Assembly (NCBI GenBank): GCA_030490835.1
Contig: CM059973.1
Location: 60,082,008-60,146,007 of the forward strand
Length of the DNA: 64,000 nt
Origin: Annona cherimola
Lineage: Eukaryota; Streptophyta; Magnoliopsida; Magnoliales; Annonaceae
Direction: 5' to 3'
Within the stretch, counting starts at the first letter, position 1, and each line of letters opens with the position of its first letter. Positions 33,928 through 47,924 of this stretch are shown in pieces. Position numbers and translations under genes: made by a program. The notes beneath the pieces are model-generated. The model did not search any database and was not told the DNA's origin. It saw nothing but the letters and a program-made list of their open reading frames with translations.

Positions 33928-35419
33928 TGATTTTCTAAACATGCGACCCCTACTTTATTGAGAAGATCCTGACCCTAAACGTGTTGAAGAGTGGATAGAA
34001 GAATTGAAAAAGATATTTGATTTACTCGAATGTAGTGAGCAACAAAAAGTTTTGTTTGCCACTCACATGTTGAAAGGTAATGCAGCTAAGTGGTGGAATG
34101 CAGTAAAATTAAGCATCCCTAATTGGCAGCAAATAAATTGAAAAAAAATTTCTCTTGCATTTCAATAAGTCATACCATCAAGTGTCAGTTAGATAGTAAA
34201 AGTTGTTGAAATTTGAGAAATTATATCAAGAAAAATCATTAGTGGCCGATTTTGCAGCAAAATTGATTGCATTATCTAGATTTGCTCCATCGGCGCCGAC
34301 AAACTCTACCCTTAAAATTTGGAAGCTTAGAATGGGGTTATGCCATTTTATTCGATAATAGTTAGATAGCCATTACTTTCGCTAATATTCTAATATTGTG
34401 GATCAAGCAAAAATGATAGAGATGGAAGATAATGCAATTTAGGCTTTTTAACTGGAAAAAAGGTATGATGACTCTACATTAGATAGTGGGATAAAATCAC
34501 ATAGGAAGAGCATGACGGAATATGATAAAAGAAAAGTGGAAAGGAAGCCGTCAGTTCTCTTATGCTCTATTTTTGGTAAAAATCACTCAGGAGAATATTG
34601 GAAGGTGGTGGAGAAGTGCTTGATGTGTGGAAAAATTGATCATTCATTCAAGGAATGCATAGGCGAGAACACATGCTACACATGTGGATAGGTAGGGGCA
34701 TCGATTGAAAGATTGCACACAAAAATTGAAAGTAAATAAGTAGTGGAGCGATAAATATTGAAAATAAGGGCATCGACACCAACAATTTGTAGCCTATAAT
34801 AGCAGAGGTAGAGGCCGAATGTTGGGGTGAATGCTATGCCTAATGTAGAAGCCTAGACTGCTCAAGATGATGTTCTTGTTAGTACATTGCTGATTCACTT
34901 TTATCTTGCCAAAATATTATTTGAATCTGGTGCTACGCATTCCTTTCTGCTATGACTAATGTAGAAGCCTAGACTGCTCAAGTTGATGTTTTATTGGTGC
35001 ATTGTTTATTCACTCTTATCTTATTAAAGTACTATTTGATTCTGGTACTATACATTCCTTTATTTCTTTTGCATTTGCTGTAAAATATGCAATAGCACAT
35101 GAAAGCATGGATATGATTGTGAACGTGAAATTTCCAATATATAAACTAGCAAGTACAGATAGAATTTGCAAAGCCTGCTCAATCAAAATAGAAGAAATAA
35201 ATTTAGAAGCGGATTTTATATTATTGCCTATGTATGATTTCGATGTTATATTGAGAATAGATTGATTATCTAAATGAAAGGCAATAATAGATTACGGTGA
35301 CAAAAAAATCATTTTTAAAATGTTCAAACCCATAGAGGTGGTGGAAAATGAATCTTAGCAAGTCAAAATCATTTTTTCCATGAAGACTATAAAGTCAATA
35401 AACAAAGAATGTCAAATCG
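33928..35419 (+). pseudogene. gag-pol: G1 gag core, zinc knuckles and protease (broken)
   Basis: Resumes gag after T1. Readable pieces: [13 protein letters not shown] (34085-34125), a knuckle region near 34610-34690 with mutated cysteines, and protease VLFDSGTIHSFIS at about 35026-35064. The segment around 34843-34995 is a local duplication, with the CTAATGTAGAAGCCTAGACT block twice. An in-frame TGA at 33957-33959 lies one codon upstream of the G2 TGA position. Ends where the 35420 insert begins. Confidence 0.8.
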
Positions 35420-36440
35420 TGTGGAGCTGGATGCCACATAGTTTTAACTGTGTGGGACCCCAGATGAGCAATCCAAATGCGCAATAAACTTTGTGTGCAA
35501 GTCGCTCCCCTGTATCCTATGTAAACACTCCCCGGGAACATCCAAAGGTATCTTAGAACGTCTTTAGAGTTAGGATTGAGGTCCGAGAGCGAGAGGAGTG
35601 AAGAGCAGAAGATGAGAAGCGAGGCAACGAGTTACTTTAGGCGATCAAGACACCATTGGAACTTCCATTCAATAACCTTTCCCTTTCTTTTTTTTTATTT
35701 TAATTGTCTTGTTTGTGATGGATATTGGATATAACATTATTCTATGTTTGATTTTGATTATAAATATGCTAGGTTAAATCTGTTATCTAGGATTTAAGAT
35801 ATAACATGCATCCAAGTATAGCAGATATTATGGTTTGATTATCTAAGGTATTTTATGTTAATTTAATATCTTGTGATTTAATGCATATTGGGTTTGTGGT
35901 ACGACGCTTTGACATGATTTTATATATTTGGTAATGAAACCGAAAAGTGGAAGTCTAATATACGACAATCAAGATATCAAACCTAGAAACCTAAGATTAT
36001 GAAAATAGGCATGACGACTTTGAGGAATCCCATGAACTTTCATAGAACTTAATGAATTCTAATTGACTTAATCGTATGAAATTAAGTGGTTAAGAAGATT
36101 AGGGTACGCCTTGTAGGTTTCAAAAGAAGGTGCAAGGATGATATACAAATAGTTCTCCTTTACCACATAATATCTAAATTAAATAAACAATCTACATATC
36201 TATTACAGACGTCGCATGTGAAACCCTAAATCCTAGGTACTCACATCCCTTGACTTTTAATTCCTGTTTCACATTCCTAAGGTCAACCTCCTTCTTTTGT
36301 TATTTCTTTCTTCTCATTTTATTCTACTTGTGTTCAATATAAGTATTTAAAAATAACGTCTTAAGACCCAAATTCCCTGTGGATCGATATTTTATATACT
36401 ACAATCTACGACCCGTGCACTTTCAGTGAGATTGCGAACA
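35420..36440 (+). mobile_element. LTR-like insert in G1 pol, relative of 60480-61214
   Basis: Non-gypsy sequence separating protease from RT. It begins TGTGGAGCTGG, ends GAGATTGCGAACA and aligns with 60480-61214, including a CCTGTGGATCGATAT block near the end that is common in plant Ty3/gypsy LTR 3' regions. No target duplication is visible. About 520 bp of host pol (G2 23190-23705) is missing at the junction, so the insert came with a deletion or was rearranged later. Confidence 0.6.
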
Positions 36441-38677
36441 ATTATGAATTTTTAATAATCTCATTCAGGTTAACAAATGCACTAGCTGCCTTTATGGATT
36501 TAGTGTAAAGAATGTTCAGACCTTATTGCGATAAATTCATGGTCATATTTATAGATGACATCCTCATTTATTCAAAAACAAAGGATGATCATACTTAACA
36601 CCTTAGAATGGTATTGTAAACTTTGAGGGAGATAAATTATAGGCAAAATTGAAGAAATGTGAGTTTTGGATACATAGTATTTCATTCTTGGAGCATATTG
36701 TCACAACGAAGGATATTACGATGGATCCCGCTAGGGTAGAGGAAGTGGAAAATTAGCCAAGGCTGAAAAATGTCACAGAGATACATAATTGTTTTTGGTC
36801 TTTTGGGGTATTATTACAGATTTATAGAAGGGTTTACCCAGATATGTATTCCTCTCACAAAGTTAATAATAAAGGGGCTGAAACCTTATCAAATGAATTA
36901 TCCCACTCATGATTTGGAACTGGCCGCTGTAGTGTTTGCTTTGAAAATTTGGAGAATTTATCTTTGTGGAGAACAATGCAATGTTTATACAGTTCATAAG
37001 AGTTTTAAAAAATTTTTTGCTCGAAAATAGTTGAATATGAGGCAAAAGAGATAGTTGGAAATACTAAAAGATTATGATTTTAATATCTAATATCACCTAA
37101 GAAAAGAAAATATTGTAGGTGATGATTTAAGTAGGAAATTAATTAGTGATTTAACCACTTTAATTATTGATAAGGAGGAGTTAGCTAATGACATGCACAA
37201 ATTGTTATTAGAAGTTTGCCTCAAAGAGTTAGTTATCAATTATATCAAATGTAGGTAAAATCTTCTATTTGAACAGATTAAAGAAGAATAGAGGGTAGAT
37301 GGATAAATTCAAAGGATAAAGCAGAAAATGATGGAAGGGGTTATAGAATGATTTATAATTAATAATGAGGGCACTATTAGATATAAAGGGAGGTTATGTA
37401 CCTGAGACAACAAAATTAAGAAGATAGATGATAGAAGAAGCTTATTATTCACGCTACACAATACACCCAAGGAGTAAAAAGATGTATGAAGATCTTAAGA
37501 AATTTTTTTGATAGATGAGTATGAAGAGGATAACAAAATTTGTAGTTCAATATCTAACATGCTAGCAAGTCAAAGATGAACATAAAAAACCTGCAGCATT
37601 ATTATGACAAATCGAAATACCAAAATGGAAGTATGATGAAATCACTATGAATTTTATTGAGGGATTACTTAGGACTTTGTAGAAAATAATTCTATTTGAG
37701 TAATTATAGATAGACTAAGAAAGGTTTAACATTTTTTACTAATCAAGTGTAATTATTCTGTATAAAAGTTAGCCAATATTGTAATAAGAGTTTGGTTGCA
37801 CGAAATTCTTAAGATAATTATTTCTAACCAAGATAGTATATTTACTTCCAAGTTTTGGTGCAATTTACATCAAATAATAGGGACGAGATTAAAATTTGGC
37901 ACAACATTTCATCCATAAACAGATGGGCAGACTGAGCGAATAAACTAAGTAGTTGAGGATATGTTGAGGATGTCTATAATAGATTTCGAAAATAGTTGGG
38001 ATAAACATATGGCTTTAGTGGAGTTTGCATATAATAACAATTATTAAGGCAACATTAAAATGTCTCTTTATGAAGCTCTATATAGGAAGCTTTGCAGAAC
38101 ACCATTGAATTAACATGAAGCTAGAGAACGAATGATGATTAGGTTAGATAATGTGCAAGAGACCATAAAAAGTGAAGCTAATCAAGAAATGACTGCTAAC
38201 TGCCCAAAGTAGTAGAAAAGTTATGCAGATCAAAAGTAGTGAGATTTAGAATTTTCCATGGGTGATAAGGTGTTTATAAAAGTATCACTTATGCAAGGGA
38301 TGATGAGGTTTAGTAAAAAGTGGAAGCTCAGTCCTCGTTATATTGAACCATATGAAGTTTCAGATAAAGTTGGAACAACAACTTATCTAATAGCACTACC
38401 ACTCTTATTGGCTGCAGTACATAATATGTTTCACATTTCAATATTGAGAAAATATGTGTCAGATCCTTTCTATGTGCTTACAATAGATTAGCTGTCAATC
38501 TCGAATAAATTAATATATAAGAAAAACTCAATTAGGATACTGGATTTTAAGGATCAACATTTACAAAATAGGATAATAAGGTATGTTAAAATGCAATGGA
38601 GTAATCCTGGAGAATCGAAGGCCATTTGTGTGCTTAAAGAAGATATCAAACAAAAATATTCATACTTGTTTGATTAA
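36441..38677 (+). pseudogene. pol: G1 pol remnant: RT end, RNase H, integrase, chromodomain
   Basis: Aligns with G2 23706-26150. [11 protein letters not shown] is kept near 36550-36575. RNase H is shortened by about 190 bp at 36876-36880, removing the DAS catalytic block. Integrase pieces include FHP.TDGQTE near 37905-37940, with a stop in place of Gln. The GPY-equivalent region and chromodomain are in the frame 38258-38491 and beyond. Stops are frequent, many consistent with C-to-T and G-to-A change (CAA or CAG to TAA or TAG, TGG to TAG or TGA). The terminal TAA is at 38675-38677. Confidence 0.85.
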
Positions 38678-38701
38678 GTTTCAATGACGAAACTTTTTGT
38701 C

Positions 38702-38712
38702 ATGGGGGAGAA
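38702..38712 (+). other. Polypurine tract of G1
   Basis: ATGGGGGAGAA directly before the LTR start TGTAACAACC. Confidence 0.75.
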
Positions 38713-38901
38713 TGTAACAACCATCAATGGCAAAGATCCTTTCATTGAAAAGAATGGGAGAGAAGAAGAAAATGGTGATTTCATTAATGGAATGGGAGAT
38801 GGAATTAATGGCCAACCTTTTACCGGTGTTGTTAATCTAAAAGGAAGAAGAGGAGAGTTGGGTTATCATTGTTTAAAGAAGGGAAAATCGCACAGGAGAA
38901 G
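38713..38901 (+). repeat. G1 3' LTR, first part
   Basis: TGTAACAACCATCAATGG start; aligns with 14236-14425. Interrupted by S1 after AGAAG (38897-38901). Confidence 0.85.
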
Positions 38902-39379
38902 TGTGAAACCCCAACCTATGTAGGACTCAATGATATGCATTGAACATATATATATGATTTAAATGAATTATGGATGATTCATGATTTTTATGATTTAATG
39001 GTATTTTACAATTAGAGTTTGCAATTAAGAATGGTGATTAAGGGTAATCGCAAAAGCCTAATATGAGTCAAGGTGACTAAAAAGGCTTAACGAGAATTAG
39101 GATATGCTAATGTGACATGAATATTTATTTTAATTTCCATGATTTAATTTATGAATATTAAAATGGAAATTATGGAATTATGTTGGAAAATCATAGAAAA
39201 TTCATAACTCAACGCCTGTAAGGCGGATTCAAGTGAAATTTGAAAGGAAAGTTAATGATTTTGGGCTTGGTATTTTGGGATTATAGGGTTATGAAAATCC
39301 TTGATGAAATTAGTGTAATGATTTATTGAACATAGCTCAAATCCAACCGTTAACTTCAAACGACTATAACTTGAGCTAG

Positions 39380-41692
39380 TGATGCAAACCAAGTGCTTGT
39401 CGTTAAGAGCACTGTGATCATCAGTTTAATTAAAATTAACCGAAACACATTAAAGCTACCACTATACGGGTGATAGTGTAGAATAACGGTGAGTCGGGTC
39501 GAATCCACAGAGAGGCGATGTAGTTTTAAATTGTTTTTAAGAGAGAGAGGGTATAGAGAAGAGAGAGAAAGAGAAAGAGAGAAGAGAGAAGAGAGAAGAG
39601 AGAGAAAGAAGAGAGAGAAAGAGAGAAGAGAGAAAGAGGAGAGAGAGAGAGAAGAGAGAGAAAGAGAAAAGAAGAGAGAGAAAGAGAGAGAGAGAGAAGA
39701 GAAAGAAAGAAAATAGAAGAAATTGGCGAGAAAAGAAAGGGAGACAAGAAGCTAAAAGAAATTATAATTAACTAACAACTTAATTAAAACTATTCTAAGA
39801 AAGCAATAAAAACTATGAAATTTAACTATTAAAGCAGGAAAGAGAAGTACATTAAATTTAATCTAAAAATTACAAAGCATAAAATAAAGCAGTAAATCTA
39901 ATCTAAAAATTAAAACTACAAATTAAAAATTAACAACTACGAAGCACTACAAACCATAAAGCAATAAAATTTACATCACCCGAATATGGAGAGCAAAATC
40001 TCCACGTAATAGAAAATTTTATTGCTTGGCCCCACCTCCTCACTACGGGTCCCACAAAATGGGTCCCACCCACTTGCTATGGGGTCCCACAAAATGGGTC
40101 CCACCCAAGGGGTGAAGTGTGGGGTACGAGGGTTGTTTTTTGGGAAGAGTGGAGGCCTTGTTTTATAGTTGAGGGAGGGGCCCTCCCTCCCTTGTGGCTT
40201 TCGGTGTGGGATTCTCGCATTGCCTTCAACTGCAGCTGCCTTCTGCCGTTTCGCCGTAGCTGCCATCTGCCGTGGTTTTCTTCTGGTAGTTTGAGGAGCG
40301 TTGATGCTGATCCAAATTGGGAGCGGTGCATTGATGGCTGAGGAGGTGCTTAGACAAATTGCGTTGTCTGATGGAATCAAAATGTTTGGCTGCAAATTGG
40401 TGACGAATGGAATAACTGCCAGTTTACTATCTATTTTCGGTGGAGAAGAGTTGGGTTTAAGCGTTGATTTGTGGACGGGGCAAAATGCTTGTAAAAGTGG
40501 AAATGAAATTGCCGATTTGCTGCTTGGATGACCAAGTGGATTCGGTTGCTGGAAATTAATGGAGATGGAGGATTTTTGTGGTTGCGGCTAAGGAGGTGAG
40601 TTTCATACTGCCAGGAGGTGGCGAAGGTGGGCTCGAAGAGCTAGACGCTGTCAAACTGATGGGTTTGCCTTGGTCGGAGAAGATGGGTTTGGGGCGAAGC
40701 ACTCATGGAGTTGATCGGCGGCTGCAGTTGCTAGAGATTAAGGCATTTTGCCCCTTTGGATTTTGATTTTTTTGTGATTGATCGGTTTCTGCATTTGCCG
40801 AAAGATGGTTTGACCTGTGGTTCGGCTGTTTTGATTTGCCGTAAAAATTGCTGTTAAAAATCGGGGATTGGTTGCTGGCGGAATTTGGGATCGCTGCCAT
40901 GGTTGGGGAAGATGGGGTGCAGGTTGCGGAGGTGGGTTTGCTTTGGTTGTTGGAATTTTTCGGACAGCTTTCCTGCTGTTGTCCGCTCGGCGAGTGCCTG
41001 GTTGAATTTCCATGGCTGAAAATCCATGGGTTTAGTGCTGTCGGATTTTGTTAAGAGCTGCTGGTTCTGCAATGGCAGTGCTGGACAGTTGCTTAGTTTG
41101 CTGCGATTTTGGATGACGAGGGTTTTGTCGCGGCTGCCGGATTGCTGGTCGGATTTGGATTTAATGCCTATCTTGTTGCCGTAGCCGGAGAAGAGGGCTG
41201 GCAGGATTTGGGCGTTTTTGGCTTGCGGCCGGTTTGGGAAGATGGAGCACCATAACAGGTGCTCCTGTGGTGCACGAAAATCCGGTGCCCCTGCGACGTA
41301 TTTAAATACGAATCTAACTATTAATTTGTAAATAACTTCGGTATCGTCATCCTAATTTTAATTCATCTAAATATGATAGTCTACTTTATTCCCCATATTT
41401 TTACATATAATTATAGTTATATATTTATGATTTTTTTCAATTAAATGATTTTATAAATTTGCCCAAATTATATTAATAAGCTAATACATGTTAATATTTT
41501 CTAGGGGATTGAGTCATAATTTTATATTTTTTTAAGAATGTTGCAAAATGACCCGTTTTATAGCAAAATTAAATATTTTATCAAAAATATGATTTTCATA
41601 AAATTTCACTTAAAATATGCATTTAATTAATGTTTTAATACTTAACGGTGTGAATTTAATATGAAATTACCAGAAAATTTTTAGACTTATCA
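39380..41692 (-). mobile_element. S2: solo LTR, 2313 bp, with GC-rich core
   Basis: TGATGCAAACC at left and GACTTATCA at right, flanked by GCTAG at 39375-39379 and 41693-41697. The TGTGGATTCGACCC block read on the minus strand near 39510 resembles the R-U5 end of plant gypsy LTRs and sets the minus orientation. It holds a long GA tract and a GC-rich stretch (about 40030-41290) unlike the AT-rich surroundings. Frames in the GC-rich part (40117-40341, 40301-40531, 40395-39976 and others) match no family I know. Confidence 0.82.
39540..39720 (+). repeat. GA-rich simple repeat in S2
   Basis: About 180 bp of almost pure purine, GAGAGA with AAAGAG and AGAAGA variants. Any translation here is artefactual. 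Confidence 0.95.
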
Positions 41693-42551
41693 GCTAGGAA
41701 AATCAGATTGAGATGAAATTTGAAACGATTGAATGAGATTATGAGATTAAAATTTTGAAAGGTTTATATTAAGCATAACATGTTGGAAAAATACCTGAAT
41801 TGGAAAAGGTGTGCATAGTTGACTTTTGCACCTCAAAGGTACCATGCATTAAAGGCTAAAGTACATGGAATAAATGCAAATTTTTAATGGAAAATATGTG
41901 TCAATTGCAGCTTAAAACTAGGGTATTTTATGCATTATTGTAAAATGCAAAAATCTCATAAATTATCCCTGCATTGATGTCCACATTAAAGGGGCTAAGA
42001 GTGCTCAAAATGAGCATAGGAGAGGTGATACTATGGACGTCCAAGAGAAGATGCTATTGCTGGATTTTTTTTAATTTTTTAATTTTATAATATATGCACA
42101 TAAATAGATGACATGTTGGGACACATAAATGAGCATTTATTCATGTGAAAAAATCCCTGAAAATTTGTGAACAACAGATACCATTGAGGAATGCAAAAGT
42201 GGACAACATGGTATGCATGTGACGTGCAATGATTTGATGCTGCTGTAATAATTTTTGTTAATTTTTTATGCCAAATTAATGATTAAATTAAATTTTAATT
42301 ATATGTATAATTTACCCTTAAGTTAAGGTTAATAAAAATGGGAAAAAAATCTGAAAATGAGGCAGTAAGGTGGACGTGCAAGTGGACAGCTTGATGGTTG
42401 TGATTTTAAGCTGATTTTCACCCATTAAAAAAATGGTGAAAATATTTTATATGACCACAAATTACACAGAACATTTAGCGGATAAGTAGGCATTGAATGA
42501 GGGTGGAAAATCAGCCCCAAAGTGGGGTCCACTGCTGGAGCAATCCAGCCT

Positions 42552-42558
42552 TATAAGG
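42552..42558 (+). promoter_or_regulatory. TATA-like box in S1
   Basis: TATAAGG between GTCCACTGCTGG and GTGAATGGCC; a candidate U3/R border by comparison with L1. Confidence 0.35.
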
Positions 42559-45019
42559 AGGTGAATGGCCATGTGGAAATGAGGTGTTGTGAAATTTTTC
42601 TAAGTGTTCAAAGCCATTCTCCCCAAGACAGCAGCTTACGTCCCACTTAAGGGAAGCAATGAGGAAGAAAAGGGAAGAAAAAAAGAAGAAAAAAGGAAGG
42701 GAAAAAGGAGAAGAAATTCATCACAAGTCATTAGGGTTTGATTTGCATCAATCAAGTAAGTTGATGTGTTAAGTTGAGCTTTCCATTTTAAGTTTTAAAC
42801 TCCAAGATTTTGGATATGAAATTGATGCATGAAGTTCCTTTAAATATTGATTCAACATTCCCTTTGATCAAGTATTGAATGGGTATTAAGATTTATTTAT
42901 GAATTTCAATGATTTGTGTGGTGGAAATGAAGATTAGAATGACCTAAGAATTGAAAACTCAACTTGATAAATCCTAAATTCAAATAATAAGTTGCTGTAT
43001 TGGATTGATGTTATGTTTAGGCTATGAATCATGTTTTAATGAAATACATATGTTGATTCAAGCTTAAGAAATGAATTTTAGAAAGAATAGAATGCAAAGT
43101 GATGTATATGACCCGATTCTTCCATTTTATGCTAAAAATGGTAGGGAAATGAGATTAAATGATATATGGAAGTTATGTAGGGTAAAATACCCTAGGGTTA
43201 GGGTACTATTGATGCCCAAAAGGATTTGGGAAGATAAGCCCCAAATCTGATTTTATGAATTTTATGAAACGATGTCCAAATAGGGTGAAAACGGGACCCG
43301 AAACGGGGAAACAAGTTGCTGTCTTGAGATGAATTTATTTATGAATGCTAAATATGTTTTAATACCCTAGAATTGGATTAGGAAAATTTGGATTAATTGC
43401 TAAAAATTCGGAATTATAAAACTGTTTAGGGTTAAGTGTCAAAAAACACGTTAAACGTGTGAAAAATGGGTTCTAAAGTTGCTGTTTTGGAAACCTATGA
43501 TTAGTGGATTAAAATTCCATAAAAATACCCTAAATAAAGGGGTAATTAAGGATGATTATCATTCTGAATTATTGACTAAGTTTCTGATTTGGAAAATTTT
43601 ATGAAGTGCATTATATATGTGTTACCAAATGGGCATACGTGAAAGGAAAGACATGCATAAATGGTAAATGGCCTATGAAAATTGATTTTGTGCAAAAATG
43701 CATGAAAATATGATAAATTTCATGAATATAATGTTTTTTAGATGCATGATATTAATTTCAAATTTTGGAATTAATTAATGAGGCTTAAGGCAACAACATG
43801 TGCTTAAAATGAGCACTGATGTGTAAAATTTTTGAAAAATAATTGAAAAATGGTATAAGGAAGGTAATGAGCCATTAAATGATTATTAAGTGATTGTATG
43901 ATTGCCCTACTCATGGGATTAAATGTGGTGTGCAATAGCTCATGTAAGGCACAAGTATGTGCTATATGGGCATAACGACTTGAGAAGTCGAAGGAATCAT
44001 GTATGTTACTGAAAATGGGTTGAAAAACTGAGTTGAATGCAAACAAAAGAAAGTATATGAATGTTATGTCATTCTTATATGTATAGGAAAAGGAAAAGGG
44101 ATAAGAGAAACGGAAAACTAAGCAAGCAAGGTAAGCAAACACAACTTTGAAAATGTGATTTTATTACTTTATTGTAAGCAAGCAGCTTTCTACATAAATT
44201 TTGGTTTAAATGCTTTCTAAGGTATTTAAGGATGGTCATTCCTTGTCTAAATGTATGTTGACATGTTATTTCTTGTGAAACCCCAACCTATGTAGGACTC
44301 AATGAGATGCATTGAACATATACACATGAATTATATGTGATTTAAATGAATTTTGAATGATTTATGAATGATTTTATGATTTAATGATATTTTGCAATTA
44401 GGGTTTAATTAAGAATGGTGATTAAAAATTTAATCGCCGGAGCCCAAAGTGAGTCGGTATGACCTGAGGGGCTTAATGAGGATTTAAAGGTGACAAGGTG
44501 TCATGAATAATCGTGTTAATTACCATGATTTAATTTATGAAAATTAAAGTGTAATTATGGAATTAAGATGAAAAATGATAGAAAATTCATAACTTGACGC
44601 CTACAAGGTGGATTTTGATGAAATTTGAAAGGTAAGCTCACAAAGGTAGGCCCAATTTTATGAATGAATTGGATTAAGGGAATCATGATGAGATTAGGGT
44701 GATAATTAATTATTTTTATCCCAAATCTAAAAGATAAATTCAAGTGGGCATAACTTGACGTAGAAACGTCGGATTGAGATGAAATTTGAAACGATAGAAT
44801 AAAATTATGAAATCTATTAGATGAATGGAATGGATTAAGCTAATTATCATGGAAAGTTGGTTTCTTGGAGAGCAAGTAACAAGTTGCTTAAGAGCTAAGT
44901 AAAGAAGGGCAATTGTGGAAAGTGAAAATAGAATTTACTAAAATGCCATAGGGGGTAACTTGGGCACCAAGAAAAGTAGCAAATAAAAGGAGAAAATTGG
45001 GGAGCATGGCTGCCATTTC

Positions 45020-45105
45020 CAGCAGGGGAGAAGGAGAGAGAGAAGGAGAGAGAAAGAGAGAGAAGAAGAGAGAAGGAGAGAGAGAAGAGAGGAAAATAAG
45101 AAAAA
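45020..45105 (+). repeat. GA-rich simple repeat in S3
   Basis: GGAGAGAGAGAAGGAGAGAG-type purine run, just downstream of the AAATAAAAGG box. Confidence 0.9.
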
Positions 45106-46420
45106 AATAGAAAGTTTATCCAAGGGCAGCAGCTAAGGCATGTCAAAACCAGCAAGGAGGAGCAGAAAAGAAGGAAATTTCAAGTGCTTAATGGAGGGAT
45201 TATCACTTAATCAAGTAAGTATATGTTAATATTGATTTTATGCCTCAAATCTAGAAGTTATATGATATTGTAAACTAAAATATGAACGGAATAGTAAACG
45301 GATGAATTTTAGCATGAAAAGTTTTAAAAAGAATCATTATGGGGTGATTAAGGAACGACCAAATTTTCAACTTAAAAGAATAAGCCAGTTATAAATTAAA
45401 AATCTGAGAAGATCAACCTAAACAGGATTAAATGGGTGGCAGGATCAGCTGCACCAAAGGATTCTTAATAATTTTTATACAAGGGATTTTGGGCTGAAAA
45501 GTTTACAAGGTATATAAGACATATTGAAGATCACATTACTAAAATAAAAATTAGGTTTTTATGGGTATAATCATACCCCATAATTAACGTGATTCAGGCT
45601 ATCTGAAAATGGATTCTGCTGTCTAGCAGAGTAAAAATACCAAAATAAATAGAAATACTAAATATTTCATGCTGAAAATATTTATTTTGGTTAATTAATA
45701 TATTGATTAAGTTATGTTAGAAATTTCAGATAAAAAATACTTGATTTTATATTAATTCCAGATTTTGAGATTTTAGTACACCTGATTTCAGCATATGTGG
45801 ATAGTTGGAGAAAAAAATCAAAAAAATATGAAACCTATGTAGAAATGATAAAAATTGATATGTATGTTAATAACCTAAATTTGGATTAAGAAAAGTGAGA
45901 TTATTTGCTGAAAATTCGGATTTATAAATCTGCTTAGGGTTATGTGTCAAAAGATACATTAAACGGGTGAAAAATGGGTTCAAAAGTTAATGTTTTGGAA
46001 ACCTATGATTAGTGGATTTAAGTTCCATAAAAATACCCTAAGTACAGTGGTAATTAAGGGGTTAATCATGCTAGAATTAGAGACAAGTTGCTGTTTCGAA
46101 AAGTTTAAGAAACACATAAGTATGTGTTTAAAAATGGACGTATATGAAGAGATAAGTATGAATACCCGACTTGAAAGATAAGTGGGTTAAGTTAGATGAA
46201 CTTATGTAGGTTAGAAAACCTAAGGAATATAAGTATTTGAAGACGATGCAAATAAATGAAATGTTATTTTCATGTATCTAGGCAAAGGCAAGGAAAAGAA
46301 TGGATGGAAAAGGATTATGACGATTTCAGGTAAGCAAGCAAACTTTCTAAAATGTTGTTTTCTTTCTATGTGATTGATGTGATTGAAATGTTTATGTTTA
46401 TGTTTTGACGAATGGGCAAA

Positions 46421-46535
46421 CACAAGTTTTGAAAATGACGGCTTTAATGAAAAGCCACAAGTTTTGAAAATGACGGCTTTAATGAAAAGTCGTAAGTTTT
46501 GAAAAAGAATGACTTTAAGGAAAAGCCTCAAGGTT
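46421..46535 (+). repeat. About 38-bp tandem repeat in S3
   Basis: Three diverging units built on CAAGTTTTGAAAATGACGG then CTTTAATGAAAAG. Confidence 0.8.
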
Positions 46536-47924
46536 TGCTTCATGGGAAGCAAGCAACATTTTTAAGATAAGGATTTTATCACAAGGGTTGCCTTGGATTG
46601 ACAATGCTTTATGTTAATAGAATCCGAGAATTTTGCTTATGAGTAAGTAAGTTCTTCACAATAATGTTTTCAAAGGATTTCATGTTTGATGCCGATGGTT
46701 TTAAGAATTTGCCTTTAAGCAATCAAGTTCTTTATGATGTTGTTTCAAAAGTATTTTATAAGAAAAAGAGAATTTTTTCCTTTTCCACAAAGCAACAAAT
46801 GTAAATAAGTTTTGAATTTCTCTTATGATGTTTAATGATAAATAATCATGTTATAAAAAAAAGGGGATTTGATTTATGAAAAAGATTTATTTTGCTAGCT
46901 CATGATAATTAAATAATAAATGATGATTTGAATATAGTTCACATGTTTTGAAATGATATTCGAAAAGTATTGATTTTCTTTAGATAAGGAAATCTATGTT
47001 GAAAATATTTCGAAAAATGTTTATACGGATGTGTTGAAAAAGATTTAAGGATGACCAACCTCCTATGTTGATTTCATAAAATGGTTTAATTTTGAAAATT
47101 CAAAGGTTTTGAAATTCTTTTATAAAGATTTTAAGATGTGTTATTTTTCAAAAATTTTAAATGTTTATCAAAATATTTTACTCAAAATATTTCTAACAGA
47201 ATTTAAGGAAGGTCATCCTAAAACTAGATTTCAAATAACAACTTGTTAAAGTGGGTGTGCTTGCTTACAAGTTGACACGGACTGCGGTCTGTGATGTGTT
47301 TTTAAAAATGATTTTTAAAGATTTTTTGTGTGTTATGGATGCAGACAGAGGTCTGTGATCCCAGTTTAAGAGGACATGGGCTGTGGTCTGTGCTTCTTCA
47401 AACCAAACAGACTGCGGTTCGTCATAATAATGTACGGTGCACTAGTACAAGAAACAGGCAGGTTGTAGAGCATGGTTGGGATGACCGGGGCCCACTCTAC
47501 ATAAGGCCAAGTCGCTAAGGGGTGGCAGGAGTGCTAGCTGCGCCTTCCCTGAGATAGGAGCAGGATAAATAAACAGCCGCCTGGCTAGCGTGCTGTTATG
47601 GATTCTCTTCTAAAAGGTAGCATGATCACTTGATAAGTATCATTACTGGATGGGGAGAAATGTGTTTGCTTATGTTTTTCTTTTCAAAAGCCCAAAGATT
47701 GAGATATAAAAGCATTTATATGAAAAATTATCATAAATTGGATTTTTATGAGCCATTATACATAAGTTACCCTAAAATCAGAGCGTTTTACACAATGTGT
47801 AAATATTAAGAATAAAAAATGATTTTTATGCAAAAGTTTTCATGAAAAGGATTCATGACTTATTTGCTATAAACAAGCCCCAAGATAGGGATTAAGAAAA
47901 AAGGTTTATGTTGGAAAATATTTT

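Noticed and set aside
39489..39716. Glu/Arg-rich 75-codon frame
   Set aside because: Translation of a GA simple repeat.
39976..40395. 139-codon minus-strand frame in the GC-rich part of S2
   Set aside because: No known domain; several overlapping frames are open in this GC-rich stretch, so chance is likely.
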